A stretch of 54,741 nucleotides of DNA from CAVSPO01 sp963730005 (GCA_963730005.1 CAVSPO010000006.1:1-54741); one strand, 5' to 3'. Positions 32,870 through 41,332 are shown, counted from the stretch's first letter. Numbers and translations are program-made. Notes: generated by a model from the sequence alone, not told the origin.

Positions 32870-34219
32870 ATGGAAAGAACCAAGGCGGCAATCAGGAAGA
32901 TCTACGAGGAAAGCGTCAAGCGCAACCCTGGGGAGCCGGAGTTTCATCAGGCAGTGCACGAAGTCTTCGACAGCTTGGCGCCGGTGCTGAAGGAACATCC
33001 TGTCTATCTCGATCAGGCGATCCTCAATCGCGTGGTGGAGCCCGAGCGTCAGATCGTCTTCCGCGTGCCGTGGTCTGATGACAAGGGCCGGATCCACGTC
33101 AACCGCGGCATGCGAATCCAGTTCAGCTCGTCGCTCGGCCCGTACAAGGGCGGCCTGCGCTTCCACCCCTCGGTCAACACGGGCATCATCAAGTTCCTCG
33201 GTTTCGAGCAGACGTTCAAGAATGCGCTCACCGGCCTGTCCATGGGCGGCGGCAAAGGCGGCTCCGACTTCGACCCCAAGGGCAAGTCGGACGCCGAGGT
33301 GATGCGCTTCTGCCAGTCGTTCATGACGGGCCTGGCCCGCCACATCGGCTTCGACACCGACGTGCCGGCTGGCGACATCGGTGTGGGCGGCCGCGAGATC
33401 GGCTACCTGTTCGGCCAGTACCGACGCCTGACCAACCGCAACGAGGCTGGCGTGCTGACCGGCAAGGGCCTCGACTGGGGCGGCTCCCTGGTGCGCACCG
33501 AGGCCACCGGTTACGGCCTGGTGATGTTCGTCGGGCACGTGCTGGCCAGGCGGAACACCTCGTTCGACGGCAAGACGGTGTCGGTGTCCGGTTCGGGCAA
33601 CGTCGCCATCTACGCGATCGAGAAGGCGCAGAGCCTGGGCGCCAAGGTCCTCACCTGTTCAGACTCCACCGGCTATGTCATCGACAAAGACGGGATCGAC
33701 GTCGAACTGCTCAAGCAGATCAAGGAAGTCGAACGCGGTCGGGTGAGCGACTACGTCGCGCGTCGCGGCTCTTCCGCCACGCTGCACACCGAGGGTTCGG
33801 TGTGGGATCTGCCCGCCGAGATCGCTCTGCCGTCGGCCACGCAGAACGAGTTGAGCGCCGAGCATGCCCGCTCACTGGTCAGGAACGGCTGCAAGGTGGT
33901 GGCAGCCGGGGCCAACATGCCCGCCACCCCGGAAGCCCTTGTCGAGCTCCGCAAGGGCGGCGTGGTCTATGCACCGGGCAAGGCCGCGAATGCTGGTGGC
34001 GTGGCCACCTCCGGTCTTGAGATGGAACAGAATGCTTCTCGCACCCAGTGGTCCTTCGACGTGACGGAGGCCAAGCTGGCCGCCATCATGAAGAACATCC
34101 ACGACACCTGCGCCGAGACCGCCGAGCGGTACGGCGAGCCGGACAACTACGTCGCGGGTGCCAACATCTCAGGCTTCATTCGCGTTGCCGACGCGATGAT
34201 CGCCCAGGGCCTCATCTGA
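32870..34219 (+). CDS. gdhA: NADP-specific glutamate dehydrogenase
   Basis: Aminates 2-oxoglutarate to glutamate for ammonium assimilation. 449 aa, the typical hexameric bacterial length. The substrate-binding blocks SSLGPYKGGLRFHPSVN and MGGGKGGSDFDPKG (with the catalytic Lys) are intact; the proton-donor Asp lies in VPAGDIGVG, and the Rossmann fold in VSVSGSGNVAIYAIEKA. The ATG at 32870 is chosen because GAAAGGACG lies just upstream and the protein then begins at the conserved MERTKAAI; an upstream in-frame start is rejected. Ends before a large perfect palindrome. Confidence 0.96.
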   Translation: MERTKAAIRKIYEESVKRNPGEPEFHQAVHEVFDSLAPVLKEHPVYLDQAILNRVVEPERQIVFRVPWSDDKGRIHVNRGMRIQFSSSLGPYKGGLRFHPSVNTGIIKFLGFEQTFKNALTGLSMGGGKGGSDFDPKGKSDAEVMRFCQSFMTGLARHIGFDTDVPAGDIGVGGREIGYLFGQYRRLTNRNEAGVLTGKGLDWGGSLVRTEATGYGLVMFVGHVLARRNTSFDGKTVSVSGSGNVAIYAIEKAQSLGAKVLTCSDSTGYVIDKDGIDVELLKQIKEVERGRVSDYVARRGSSATLHTEGSVWDLPAEIALPSATQNELSAEHARSLVRNGCKVVAAGANMPATPEALVELRKGGVVYAPGKAANAGGVATSGLEMEQNASRTQWSFDVTEAKLAAIMKNIHDTCAETAERYGEPDNYVAGANISGFIRVADAMIAQGLI

Positions 34220-34240
34220 GGTCGGCCCAGGCGCAGCACC

Positions 34241-34284
34241 AACGACGGACGCCCCCACCCGGCCGGGTGGGGGCGTCCGTCGTT
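34241..34284. terminator. 44-bp perfect palindrome, bidirectional terminator between gdhA and fumC
   Basis: A 22-bp arm beginning AACGACGGACGCCCCCACCC (34241-34262) is followed directly by its exact complement (34263-34284). There is no spacer, so the loop is made from the central CGGCCG. It sits between converging genes, 21 bases after gdhA and 13 before fumC ends. U-tracts are weak on both sides, so it may act as a processing or stability element as well. Confidence 0.75.
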
Positions 34285-34297
34285 GAGCAGGGAAGAG

Positions 34298-35701
34298 TTA
34301 GTTGGCGGTCGGGTGCGTCATGTCCACCGGAACCACCCAGGCGTCGAATTGTTCTTCGGTCACCGCGCCGGAGGCCAACGCCGCCTCCTTCAGTGACAGG
34401 TGCTCCTGGTGGGCTCTCTTGGCGATCTTGGCTGCCTTGTCGTAGCCGATGTGCCGGTTGAGTGCGGTGACCTTCATGAGGTTGGCGTCGAGGTTCTCGT
34501 TGATCCGGGTGAGGTTGGGCTCGATACCTCGCGCGCAGTGCTCGTCGAACATCCGGCAGGAATCGGCGATCAGCTGGATGCTCTCAAGCACGCACCAAGC
34601 CATCACAGGTTTGAACACATTGAGCTGGAAGTTGCCCTGACTGCCGGCGAAGCCGACCGTGGCGTCGTTGCCGAACACCTTGGTGGCAACCATGGTGATG
34701 GCCTCGGGTTGGGTGGGGTTCACCTTTCCGGGCATGATCGAGCTGCCGGGCTCATTCTCGGGGATGGTCAGCTCGCCGATGCCGTTGCGTGGGCCGGACG
34801 CGTACCAGCGAATGTCGTTCGCGATCTTCATCAAGGCGCCGGCCAGGGTGCGCAGCGAGGCCGACACCTGGACCAAAGCATCGTGGGCGCTCAAGGACGC
34901 GAACAGGTTGGGTGCCTGCTCGAAATCCAGCCCGGTTTCCGCACTGATCTTGCTGGCACACAGCACGCCGAAGTCGGCATGGGCATTCAGCCCGGTGCCG
35001 ACGGCCGTGCCGCCGATCGCCAGGCCACGCGCCTGTTGGTCGGCGTAGTGGATGCCTGCCATCGCGAAGTCGATCTGGGCGACGTAGCCGCTGAACACCT
35101 GGCCGAGGGTCACCGGGGTGGCGTCCTGCAGGTGGGTGCGCCCCACCATGACGATGTCCTGGAACTCCTCGGCCTTGGCCGCCAGCGTGTCGCGCAGCGG
35201 CTGCACGTTCGGGTACAGCAGCTCATTGAGTTCCGACACGACCGCAATGTGCATGGCCGTCGGGAAGGTGTCGTTGGACGACTGGCCGCGGTTGACGTGG
35301 TCGTTGGGATGGACGGGCGTCTTGGTGCCCATCTCGCCGCCGGCGATCTCGATCGCCCGGTTGCTGATCACCTCGTTGGCGTTCATGTTGGACTGGGTGC
35401 CGGAGCCGGTCTGGAAAACCACCAGGGGGAAATCGTCATCGAGGCGGCCCTCGATCACCTCATCCGCGGCCTGCACGATGAGGCCGGCGACGTCGGCGGG
35501 AAGCTCGCCCAGCTCAGCGTTGGCTTGCGCGGCGGCCTTCTTCAGCACGCCCAGCGCCTTGATCATCGGTCTGCCCCAGACGAAGGTGGGACGACCGATG
35601 TCGAAGTTGTGCAGGCTGCGTTCGGTCTGCGCGCCCCAGTGCCGATCAGCGGCGACGTCGATGGCGCCCATGGAGTCGGTTTCGGTACGTGTCTTTGCCA
35701 T
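34298..35701 (-). CDS. fumC: Class II fumarate hydratase
   Basis: Interconverts fumarate and malate in the TCA cycle. 467 aa, normal for class II. The signature loop GSSIMPGKVNP with the catalytic Ser is present, with TGSGTQSNMNANEV, NDHVNRGQSSNDTFPTA and GRTHLQDATPVTLGQ (catalytic His) earlier. The ATG at 35701 is chosen from homology and a TAGTCT 7 nt upstream; the frame stays open another 1.2 kb upstream as an antisense shadow of dapC. Confidence 0.96.
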   Translation of the reverse strand: MAKTRTETDSMGAIDVAADRHWGAQTERSLHNFDIGRPTFVWGRPMIKALGVLKKAAAQANAELGELPADVAGLIVQAADEVIEGRLDDDFPLVVFQTGSGTQSNMNANEVISNRAIEIAGGEMGTKTPVHPNDHVNRGQSSNDTFPTAMHIAVVSELNELLYPNVQPLRDTLAAKAEEFQDIVMVGRTHLQDATPVTLGQVFSGYVAQIDFAMAGIHYADQQARGLAIGGTAVGTGLNAHADFGVLCASKISAETGLDFEQAPNLFASLSAHDALVQVSASLRTLAGALMKIANDIRWYASGPRNGIGELTIPENEPGSSIMPGKVNPTQPEAITMVATKVFGNDATVGFAGSQGNFQLNVFKPVMAWCVLESIQLIADSCRMFDEHCARGIEPNLTRINENLDANLMKVTALNRHIGYDKAAKIAKRAHQEHLSLKEAALASGAVTEEQFDAWVVPVDMTHPTAN

Positions 35702-35708
35702 GCCGAAC

Positions 35709-35714
35709 AGACTA
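35709..35714 (-). promoter_or_regulatory. -10 hexamer TAGTCT of fumC (leaderless)
   Basis: On the minus strand TAGTCT ends 7 nt before the fumC ATG. It fixes the start inside a very long open frame. Confidence 0.55.
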
Positions 35715-35836
35715 ACGGCACTGGCGGGCGCCGAGATCGACGGGACACGACTGGAACGGTCGGACTGCCACGAGCCGGTAGAGTCTCGCCCGAGGCCGGG
35801 AGTTCCGGCCAAATCCGGAGCCCCGCAGGAGTTGCC

Positions 35837-36952
35837 GTGTCTCAGGCCGAGCGTGTGAAGCTGTCCGCCACCCTCCCGGACTTTCCCTGGGACTCCCTGA
35901 TCGAGGCGAAGGATGCTGCCGCTGCGCACCCTGAAGGCATCGTCGACCTGTCCGTGGGTACCCCGGTGGATGCCACGCCGCTCCTGGTGCGCGCGGCACT
36001 GACGGGTGCCGCCGACGCCCCCGGGTATCCGACGGTGTGGGGTGGCCAGGCCGTGCATGATGCCATTCTCGGCTACCTCGAGACCCGCTGGCACGCTTCT
36101 GGCTTGACCAGTCGCAACGTGCTGCCCGTGGTCGGCACGAAGGAGTTCGTGGGCTGGTTGCCGACTTTCCTGCACCTGGGTGCTGGTGACCTGGTTGTCA
36201 TCCCCGAGTTGGCCTACCCCACCTACGAGGTCGGCGCGGCCATGGTGGGCGCCAGGGTGCAGCGTTGCGACGATCCCTCTGCAGTTGCAGGGCGGCCGGC
36301 CCTGATCTGGATCAACTCGCCGGCCAACCCACACGGAGCCACGCTGGACGCCGCGGCGCTGCGTCGGTGGGTGCACTACGCCCGCAGCCACAACGCCGTC
36401 CTGGCCAGCGACGAGTGCTACGGCGAGTTCGGTTGGGAGTCGGAGCCGCTGTCGATCCTCGACACTGAGGTGTCTGGCGGTGACCACCGCGGGTTGCTGG
36501 CCGTGCACTCCACGTCCAAGCGGTCCAACATGGCGGGTTACCGCGCAGGTTTTGCGGCAGGGGATGCCGAGCTGGTGATGGAGCTGGTGGCGCTGCGCAA
36601 GCATCTCGGCATGATGGTCCCGGGCCCGGTGCAGGCGGCGCTGGCAGCAGCCCTGGGCGATCAGACCCATGTCGATGAGCAGCGGGTCCGCTACGCGCGG
36701 CGTCGCGCAGTGTTGCGGGCTGCGCTCGAAGGAGCCGGCTTCAGGATCGACCATTCGCAGGGTTCGCTGTACCTGTGGGCGACCAGGGGCGAGCCGTGCC
36801 GTGACACCGTCGCCTGGCTGGCGGAGCGCGGCATTCTCACCGCTCCGGGCGAGTTCTACGGCCTGGCCGGCGCCCAACACGTGCGGATCGCCCTGACGGC
36901 GACTGACGAACGGATCGACGCCGCGGTCGTGCGTCTCAACTGCGCAGCGTGA
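35837..36952 (+). CDS. dapC: Succinyldiaminopimelate aminotransferase (DapC-type)
   Basis: PLP aminotransferase of the succinylase route to meso-DAP and lysine. 371 aa. LSVGTPVDATP at the N-terminus, PELAYPTYEVGA, NSPANPHGA (PLP contact Asn), ASDECYGEFGW (PLP-ring Asp and Tyr) and the Schiff-base Lys in HSTSKRSNMAGYRAGF are all seen. It is the actinobacterial DapC subgroup, supported by dapD and dapE close by. The GTG at 35837 has AGGAG 7 nt upstream. Its 3' end overlaps the convergent membrane-protein gene by 17 bp. Confidence 0.92.
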   Translation: MSQAERVKLSATLPDFPWDSLIEAKDAAAAHPEGIVDLSVGTPVDATPLLVRAALTGAADAPGYPTVWGGQAVHDAILGYLETRWHASGLTSRNVLPVVGTKEFVGWLPTFLHLGAGDLVVIPELAYPTYEVGAAMVGARVQRCDDPSAVAGRPALIWINSPANPHGATLDAAALRRWVHYARSHNAVLASDECYGEFGWESEPLSILDTEVSGGDHRGLLAVHSTSKRSNMAGYRAGFAAGDAELVMELVALRKHLGMMVPGPVQAALAAALGDQTHVDEQRVRYARRRAVLRAALEGAGFRIDHSQGSLYLWATRGEPCRDTVAWLAERGILTAPGEFYGLAGAQHVRIALTATDERIDAAVVRLNCAA

Positions 36953-37799
36953 GCACGGCCTCGGTGGCGGCGTTTCCTGGGGCGCCTTGCCAGGCCGCCA
37001 GCCGGAGAGGGTCGCGAACCCAGGTCTGACCCCCGAGCTGGACGGCCACGATTCCGCTGCTCCGGGTGGTGGCGAGGCCGAGCTGGGTGGCCGCCCAGAG
37101 CGTGGTGGTGTCCTTGGCCCGCAGCGTCACGGTGGACCCGTCGGCGCGGACGTCCAGCTTGTTGCCGAACACCTTGGCGTAGTAGGCCTGCAGGCCGCCG
37201 ACATCACCAGGTGCTTCGGTGCGGTCGATGCAGGTGACTGCTGCCGGCGAGTGGCCGAACAGGGCGCTGGCCCACACCCGCGCGTTCCCCTCGTGTTTGC
37301 GGTACCCCTCCGGCACTCCGGAGCGCTGGACGGTCTGGGCGACATCGTTGATGTCACCGGTCTGCCAGTCGGGCACTTTCACCAGCGCCTCGTAGAACTT
37401 GCCCGACGAGTACCACGGATCCATGATCTGCTGTTCGCTGCCCCAGCCCTGGGAAGGGCGCTGCTGGAACAGACCGAGCGAGTCGCGGTCGCCGTAGTCG
37501 AGGTTGCGCAGCCCCGACTCCTGCCATGCTGTTGCCAGCGCGATCGTTGCCGCGCGCGCCGGAAGCCTGCGACGTTCCGCCTCGCCGGCGATGATGGCCG
37601 CGTTGCCGGACTGCTCCAGGGTGAGCGACGACTCCAGATCGCCCGAGGTGGCCGTGCACTGCTCCAGCAGCGGCACCACGATGGGTTCGCTGCTGAACAG
37701 GCGCCCCACCAGCCAGGCGAGCAGCGCCATGATGACCACCACCACCAGCGCGCCCCCGATGGGGCCCCAACTGGTGGGGCCGTTGCGTCGTGCGGCCAT
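36936..37799 (-). CDS. Membrane-anchored lysozyme-like (putative lytic transglycosylase) protein
   Basis: 287 aa: one N-terminal transmembrane helix (about 15-34), then an extracytoplasmic domain. The stretch AWQESGLRNLDYGDRDSLGL with GLFQQRPSQGWG (109-120) has the arrangement of lysozyme/SLT-fold proteins, with E94 as candidate catalytic acid. A second domain of about 85 residues (200-287) ends in VLTLRS. Similar actinobacterial proteins are mostly unnamed, so activity on peptidoglycan is inference. It lies 3 bp after dapD on the same strand, so is probably co-transcribed with that cell-wall precursor gene. Confidence 0.78.
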   Translation of the reverse strand: MAARRNGPTSWGPIGGALVVVVIMALLAWLVGRLFSSEPIVVPLLEQCTATSGDLESSLTLEQSGNAAIIAGEAERRRLPARAATIALATAWQESGLRNLDYGDRDSLGLFQQRPSQGWGSEQQIMDPWYSSGKFYEALVKVPDWQTGDINDVAQTVQRSGVPEGYRKHEGNARVWASALFGHSPAAVTCIDRTEAPGDVGGLQAYYAKVFGNKLDVRADGSTVTLRAKDTTTLWAATQLGLATTRSSGIVAVQLGGQTWVRDPLRLAAWQGAPGNAATEAVLTLRS

Positions 37800-37802
37800 G
37801 GA

Positions 37803-38750
37803 TCAGTTCTTGTGCAGGGCGTCGTTCAACCTGATGCCGCGCCCACCGTGGTTCTTCGCGAGCACGGCGCCGGTGACGGAGTCGCGGATCAGCAGCATGT
37901 TGTCCGCTCCTGACAGTGCTCGCGCAGCCACCACCGTGCCATCCGGTCGGGTCACCTTGGTGCCGGCGGTGACGTACAGGCCGGCTTCGACGACGCAGTC
38001 GTTGCCCAGCGAGATCCCCAGACCGCTGTTGGCGCCCAGCAAGCAGCGTTCCCCGATGGTGATCTGCTCCTTGCCCCCACCTGACAGGGTGCCCATGATG
38101 GAGGCGCCGCCACCGATGTCGGAGCCTGCGCCGACAATGACGCCCTGGCTGATCCGGCCCTCGACCATCGACGCGCCGAGGGTGCCCGCGTTGAAGTTGC
38201 AGAAACCTTCATGCATGACGGTGGTGCCCTCGGCCAGGTATGCCCCCAGACGCACCCGGGCGGCGTCGGCGATCCGCACCCCGCTGGGGACGACGTAGTC
38301 GAGCATCCGCGGAATGGCGTCGACCGAGACGACATTCAAGCCACCGTTGACGTCGCGCAGCGCCGGGCGCAGATCCTCGAAGTCCTCGGCGCTGCAGGGG
38401 CCGGCCGTCGTCCAGACCACGTTGGGCAGCACGTCGAAAATGCCGTCCAGGTTGATGGTGCGCGGTTGGACCACACGATGGCTGAGCAGGTGGAGTCGCA
38501 GGTAGACGTCCGGCACGCTGACCGGCGCGACGTCCAGATCGATCTCGATGCGCTGGACGCCCATCAGGACCTTGCGTGTGCCGTCCACGCCGCGTGCGCG
38601 CAGCAGGGAATGGGGAGCCTCGACGGCCGCGTCGGGCACCCCCAGCTTCGGATGCCGGAACCAGGTGTCCAGGATCTGTCCGGAGTGGTGGGTGGTGACC
38701 AGACCCCACCCCCATGCTGGTCGTGACGCGGTGGGCGTGCTGGAAGTCAT
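37803..38750 (-). CDS. dapD: Tetrahydrodipicolinate N-succinyltransferase (mycobacterial type)
   Basis: Transfers succinyl from succinyl-CoA to tetrahydrodipicolinate in DAP/lysine synthesis. 315 aa, like the M. tuberculosis enzyme. An N-terminal domain (WGWGLVTTHHSGQILDTWF) leads to a left-handed beta-helix with hexapeptide repeats (RVRLGAYLAEGTTVMHEG, IVGAGSDIGGGASIMGTLS) and a C-terminal DSVTGAV strand. The ATG at 38750 has TAGTCT 7 nt upstream; an upstream in-frame start (38849) would lie in dapE and is rejected. Divergent from dapE. Confidence 0.95.
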   Translation of the reverse strand: MTSSTPTASRPAWGWGLVTTHHSGQILDTWFRHPKLGVPDAAVEAPHSLLRARGVDGTRKVLMGVQRIEIDLDVAPVSVPDVYLRLHLLSHRVVQPRTINLDGIFDVLPNVVWTTAGPCSAEDFEDLRPALRDVNGGLNVVSVDAIPRMLDYVVPSGVRIADAARVRLGAYLAEGTTVMHEGFCNFNAGTLGASMVEGRISQGVIVGAGSDIGGGASIMGTLSGGGKEQITIGERCLLGANSGLGISLGNDCVVEAGLYVTAGTKVTRPDGTVVAARALSGADNMLLIRDSVTGAVLAKNHGGRGIRLNDALHKN

Positions 38751-38757
38751 GATGGCC

Positions 38758-38763
38758 AGACTA
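38758..38763 (-). promoter_or_regulatory. -10 hexamer TAGTCT of dapD (leaderless)
   Basis: On the minus strand TAGTCT ends 7 nt before the dapD ATG, back to back with the dapE promoter. Confidence 0.55.
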
Positions 38764-38783
38764 CCGATTCCCTGAGCAGGGGC

Positions 38784-38789
38784 TACCGT
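38784..38789 (+). promoter_or_regulatory. -10 hexamer TACCGT of dapE (leaderless)
   Basis: TACCGT ends 7 nt before the ATG at 38797. It overlaps the alternative GTG at 38788, which argues against that start. Confidence 0.5.
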
Positions 38790-38796
38790 GGGTCCC

Positions 38797-39864
38797 ATGG
38801 TTTTGGACCCCACAGATCTGGCCGGCCTGTTCGCCAGCATCGTCGACATCGAGTCCGTCAGCAGGAACGAGCGGGCGTTGGCTGATCAGGTGGCCGAGGT
38901 GCTGCACGGGGTTGAGTGGCTGGAAGTGCTGCGCGACGGCAACACGGTGCTGGCCCGCACCAACCAGGGGCGGGCTGAGCGCGTCGTCATCGCCGGGCAC
39001 CTGGACACCGTGCCGGTGGCCCGCAATCTTCCCTCGCACTGGGAACAGACCGCAGAGGGCCCCGTGCTGTGGGGGCGCGGCAGCGTCGACATGAAGGGCG
39101 GCATCGCAGTGATGCTGGCGTTGGCCACCCAGCTCGACCACCCCAATCGCGACATCACCTGGGTCTTCTACGAGGCCGAGGAGATCGACACCGAGTTCAA
39201 CGGGCTGACGAAGGCCCTGCGCGATCACCCCGAATGGCTGGCAGCCGATCTGGCGGTGCTGCTGGAGCCCACCAACGCCCGGATCGAGGCGGGCTGCCAG
39301 GGCACCATGCGGTTCACCGTCACCACCACTGGGCTTGCGTCACACAGCGCGCGGCCGTGGAAGGGCCACAACGCGATCGACGACATGGCTGAGGTGCTGG
39401 GGATCATTCGCGGCTTCAACGCCGGTGAGGTGCAGGTCGACGGTCTGACGTATCGGGAGGGTCTGAGTGCCACGATGATCAGCGGGGGAGTGGCCGGCAA
39501 CGTCATCCCCGACCGCTGCACGGTGCAGATCAACTACCGTTTTGCCCCGAACAAGAGCCCCGAACAGGCCAGGGCGCTGATGACCGACCTGTTCCAGGAC
39601 TATCAGACGTCGGTCCTGGATCTGTCCTGCGGAGCCCGCCCGGGCGTTGATCGCCCAGCCACTGCGCAGTTCATCAAGGCAGTCGGCGGGGACGTGCTGC
39701 CCAAGTACGGCTGGACCGACGTGGCCCGGTTCAGCTCTCTGGGAGTGCCGGCGGTCAACTTCGGGCCTGGTGACCCGGGCAAGGCGCATGCCGACGATGA
39801 GGCCTGCCCGCTGGCCCACCTCGAGTCCTGTCTGGCAGCCCTGACGCGCTGGCTCACTGACTGA
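38797..39864 (+). CDS. dapE: Succinyl-diaminopimelate desuccinylase
   Basis: Di-zinc M20 peptidase-family enzyme that releases LL-DAP from succinyl-DAP. 355 aa. Metal-binding motifs are GHLDTVPV (His, Asp), RGSVDMKGG (bridging Asp) and the catalytic glutamates in YEAEEID. The dimerisation domain covers about 175-280, and the C-terminal zinc His is probably in GKAHADDEACP. The start ATG 38797 is supported by the TACCGT hexamer. With dapC and dapD it gives three of the succinylase-route steps within 4 kb. Confidence 0.94.
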   Translation: MVLDPTDLAGLFASIVDIESVSRNERALADQVAEVLHGVEWLEVLRDGNTVLARTNQGRAERVVIAGHLDTVPVARNLPSHWEQTAEGPVLWGRGSVDMKGGIAVMLALATQLDHPNRDITWVFYEAEEIDTEFNGLTKALRDHPEWLAADLAVLLEPTNARIEAGCQGTMRFTVTTTGLASHSARPWKGHNAIDDMAEVLGIIRGFNAGEVQVDGLTYREGLSATMISGGVAGNVIPDRCTVQINYRFAPNKSPEQARALMTDLFQDYQTSVLDLSCGARPGVDRPATAQFIKAVGGDVLPKYGWTDVARFSSLGVPAVNFGPGDPGKAHADDEACPLAHLESCLAALTRWLTD

Positions 39865-39878
39865 ACTGGAGATTGCCC

Positions 39879-40658
39879 ATGACCGTGCCTCCCGATCATG
39901 TCCCCGGGCAGGGGCCCCGGTCCGTCGAAGGTCCGTCCTTTCGTAGCGGTCACCTGAAACGGGCCACCACCCATGACCAGCGGCTGCTGCAGTCTCCGCG
40001 CAAGGACACCACCTGGGTGCACGAGGATCCGTGGCGCGTGCTTCGGATCCAGGCGGAGTTCGTGGAGGGTTTCGGCCAGCTTGCCGACCTTGGGCCGGCG
40101 ATCAGCCTGTTCGGTTCGGCGCGAACCCAGCCACAGGACCCGATGTACCAGGCAGCAGAGCAGATCGGCCGCATGTTGGCACAAGAGGGCTACGCGGTGG
40201 TCACCGGGGGTGGGCCGGGAGCAATGGAGGCTGCCAACAAGGGAGCCGCCGAAGCCGGCGGTGTTTCGGTGGGCCTGGCCATTGAGTTGCCCCATGAGAC
40301 TGGGATGAACCCGTGGGTCAATTTCGGCATCAACTTCCGCTATTTCTTCATCCGCAAGGTGATGTTCCTGAAATACGCCCAGGGGTTCGTGGTGATGCCC
40401 GGCGGGTTCGGCACCCTGGACGAGTTGTTCGAAGCGCTGACCTTGGTGCAGACCGGCAAGGTGGCGTATTTCCCGATCGTGCTGTTCGGATCGCAGTACT
40501 GGACCGGCCAGCTCGCCTGGTTGGAGGACCAGGTGTGGGGTGACGGCTACATCGGCGATTCCGACCTGAAGTTGCTGTCCATCACCGACGATGTCGATGA
40601 AGCTGTACGACTGGTCACCGAGCCGTTCGGCTCAGGCGTCCCGACGCGAAGGGCTTGA
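39879..40658 (+). CDS. TIGR00730/LOG-family nucleotide 5'-monophosphate phosphoribohydrolase
   Basis: 259 aa Rossmann-like protein. The LOG signature PGGFGTLDE is at about 172-180, with the upstream GGGPGAMEAAN nucleotide loop. Family members cleave cytokinin-riboside or purine 5'-monophosphates (Rv1205 in M. tuberculosis). The N-terminal 60 residues form a polar extension typical of the actinobacterial long form. GGAG lies 6 nt before the ATG. It lies 14 bp behind dapE and overlaps the next gene (TTGA), so dapE-LOG-DivIVA-like appear to be one unit. Confidence 0.9.
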   Translation: MTVPPDHVPGQGPRSVEGPSFRSGHLKRATTHDQRLLQSPRKDTTWVHEDPWRVLRIQAEFVEGFGQLADLGPAISLFGSARTQPQDPMYQAAEQIGRMLAQEGYAVVTGGGPGAMEAANKGAAEAGGVSVGLAIELPHETGMNPWVNFGINFRYFFIRKVMFLKYAQGFVVMPGGFGTLDELFEALTLVQTGKVAYFPIVLFGSQYWTGQLAWLEDQVWGDGYIGDSDLKLLSITDDVDEAVRLVTEPFGSGVPTRRA

Positions 40659-41017
40659 TCAACGTGGTCTGGGTGATCGGGATCCTGGTGGTCGTGGTGA
40701 TCGGCCTGGCGGTGTTCGCCGGCGTTGGCCGACTGGGCGAAATGCCTGACCAGCTCGACGATCGTCCAGGCCCTGACCTGCCTGACGAGCAGCTCACCGG
40801 AGCCGATGTGCGAAACGTCAAGTTCGCGGTGACCACCCGCGGCTATTCGATGGAGCAGGTGGACGCGGTGCTGGAGCGGCTGGCCGCCCAAATCGATGCT
40901 GGCGCTGCTCAAGGGCCCGGGGACGGGAACACGGCCGGAACGTCGCTGAACCCGTCAGCCCGTGCATGGCTTGACGCCATGCTGGATAATGGGGGTGTGA
41001 GACCGCGTCAGCAGTGA
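40655..41017 (+). CDS. Small membrane protein with DivIVA-like segment
   Basis: 120 aa. One N-terminal transmembrane helix (about 3-23), an acidic linker (DDRPGPDLPDEQ), and a DivIVA-type lipid- or pole-targeting segment with coiled-coil start (VKFAVTTRGYSMEQVDAVLERLAAQI, about 55-80), then a Gly/Asn-rich tail. The TTG at 40655 overlaps the preceding stop by four bases; GTG 40664 is an alternative. The same small gene sits near LOG in mycobacteria (Rv1209 from memory). Probably linked to growth-zone or envelope organisation, which is inference. Confidence 0.8.
   Translation: MINVVWVIGILVVVVIGLAVFAGVGRLGEMPDQLDDRPGPDLPDEQLTGADVRNVKFAVTTRGYSMEQVDAVLERLAAQIDAGAAQGPGDGNTAGTSLNPSARAWLDAMLDNGGVRPRQQ
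40985..40990 (+). promoter_or_regulatory. -10-like GATAAT upstream of the DUF3117 gene
   Basis: GATAAT lies inside the end of the preceding gene, about 45 nt upstream of the DUF3117 Shine-Dalgarno sequence. It would give DUF3117 its own short-leader transcript. Confidence 0.35.
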
Positions 41018-41042
41018 CGAGACGACAGGAAACGAGGATTTG

Positions 41043-41210
41043 ATGGCAGCGATGAAGCCCCGAACGGGTGACGGTCCTATGGAGGTCACGAAAGAAGGTC
41101 GCGGAATCGTCATGCGAGTCCCGGTCGACGGGGGTGGCCGTCTCGTGGTCGAGCTGAACGGCGAAGAAGCGAGCGCCCTGCTTGAGTGTCTGAAAGGCGT
41201 GGTCGGCTGA
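41043..41210 (+). CDS. DUF3117 small protein
   Basis: 55 residues, too short for a standard ORF cut-off. It has the nearly invariant DUF3117 core MAAMKPRTGDGPMEVTKEGR followed by GIVMRVPVDGGGRLVVEL, and ends at GVVG. This family is found across Actinobacteria (Rv1211 position, from memory) and its function is unknown. ACGAGGA lies 5 nt before the ATG. It is 25 bp behind the DivIVA-like gene and is followed by a 16-bp tandem repeat and a bidirectional terminator. Confidence 0.93.
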   Translation: MAAMKPRTGDGPMEVTKEGRGIVMRVPVDGGGRLVVELNGEEASALLECLKGVVG

Positions 41211-41227
41211 GCGCCGGCAGGCTCACC

Positions 41228-41259
41228 AAACCAAAGCCCAGACAAACCAAAGCCCAGAC
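41228..41259. repeat. Two perfect tandem copies of a 16-bp unit
   Basis: AAACCAAAGCCCAGAC occurs at 41228-41243 and again at 41244-41259, between the DUF3117 stop and the terminator. No coding role is seen. Confidence 0.9.
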
Positions 41260-41262
41260 AAG

Positions 41263-41307
41263 AAAAGGGCCGGTCACCAACATGGTTGGTGACCGGCCCT
41301 TTTTCTT
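41263..41307. terminator. Bidirectional terminator between DUF3117 gene and glgA
   Basis: A 19-bp perfect stem, AAAAGGGCCGGTCACCAAC (41263-41281) with its complement (41285-41303), has a 3-base loop. T-runs lie on the plus-strand side (TTTTTCTT) and on the minus-strand side (TTTTCTTG), so it can stop transcription both ways. Confidence 0.93.
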
Positions 41308-41332
41308 GCCTGAATGCCGTCGTTGTCGAGGG

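Noticed and set aside
34298..36952. Open frames of 850-860 codons on both strands across fumC and dapC
   Set aside because: They are antisense extensions caused by high GC3; homology and -10 elements fix fumC at 34298-35701 and dapC at 35837-36952.
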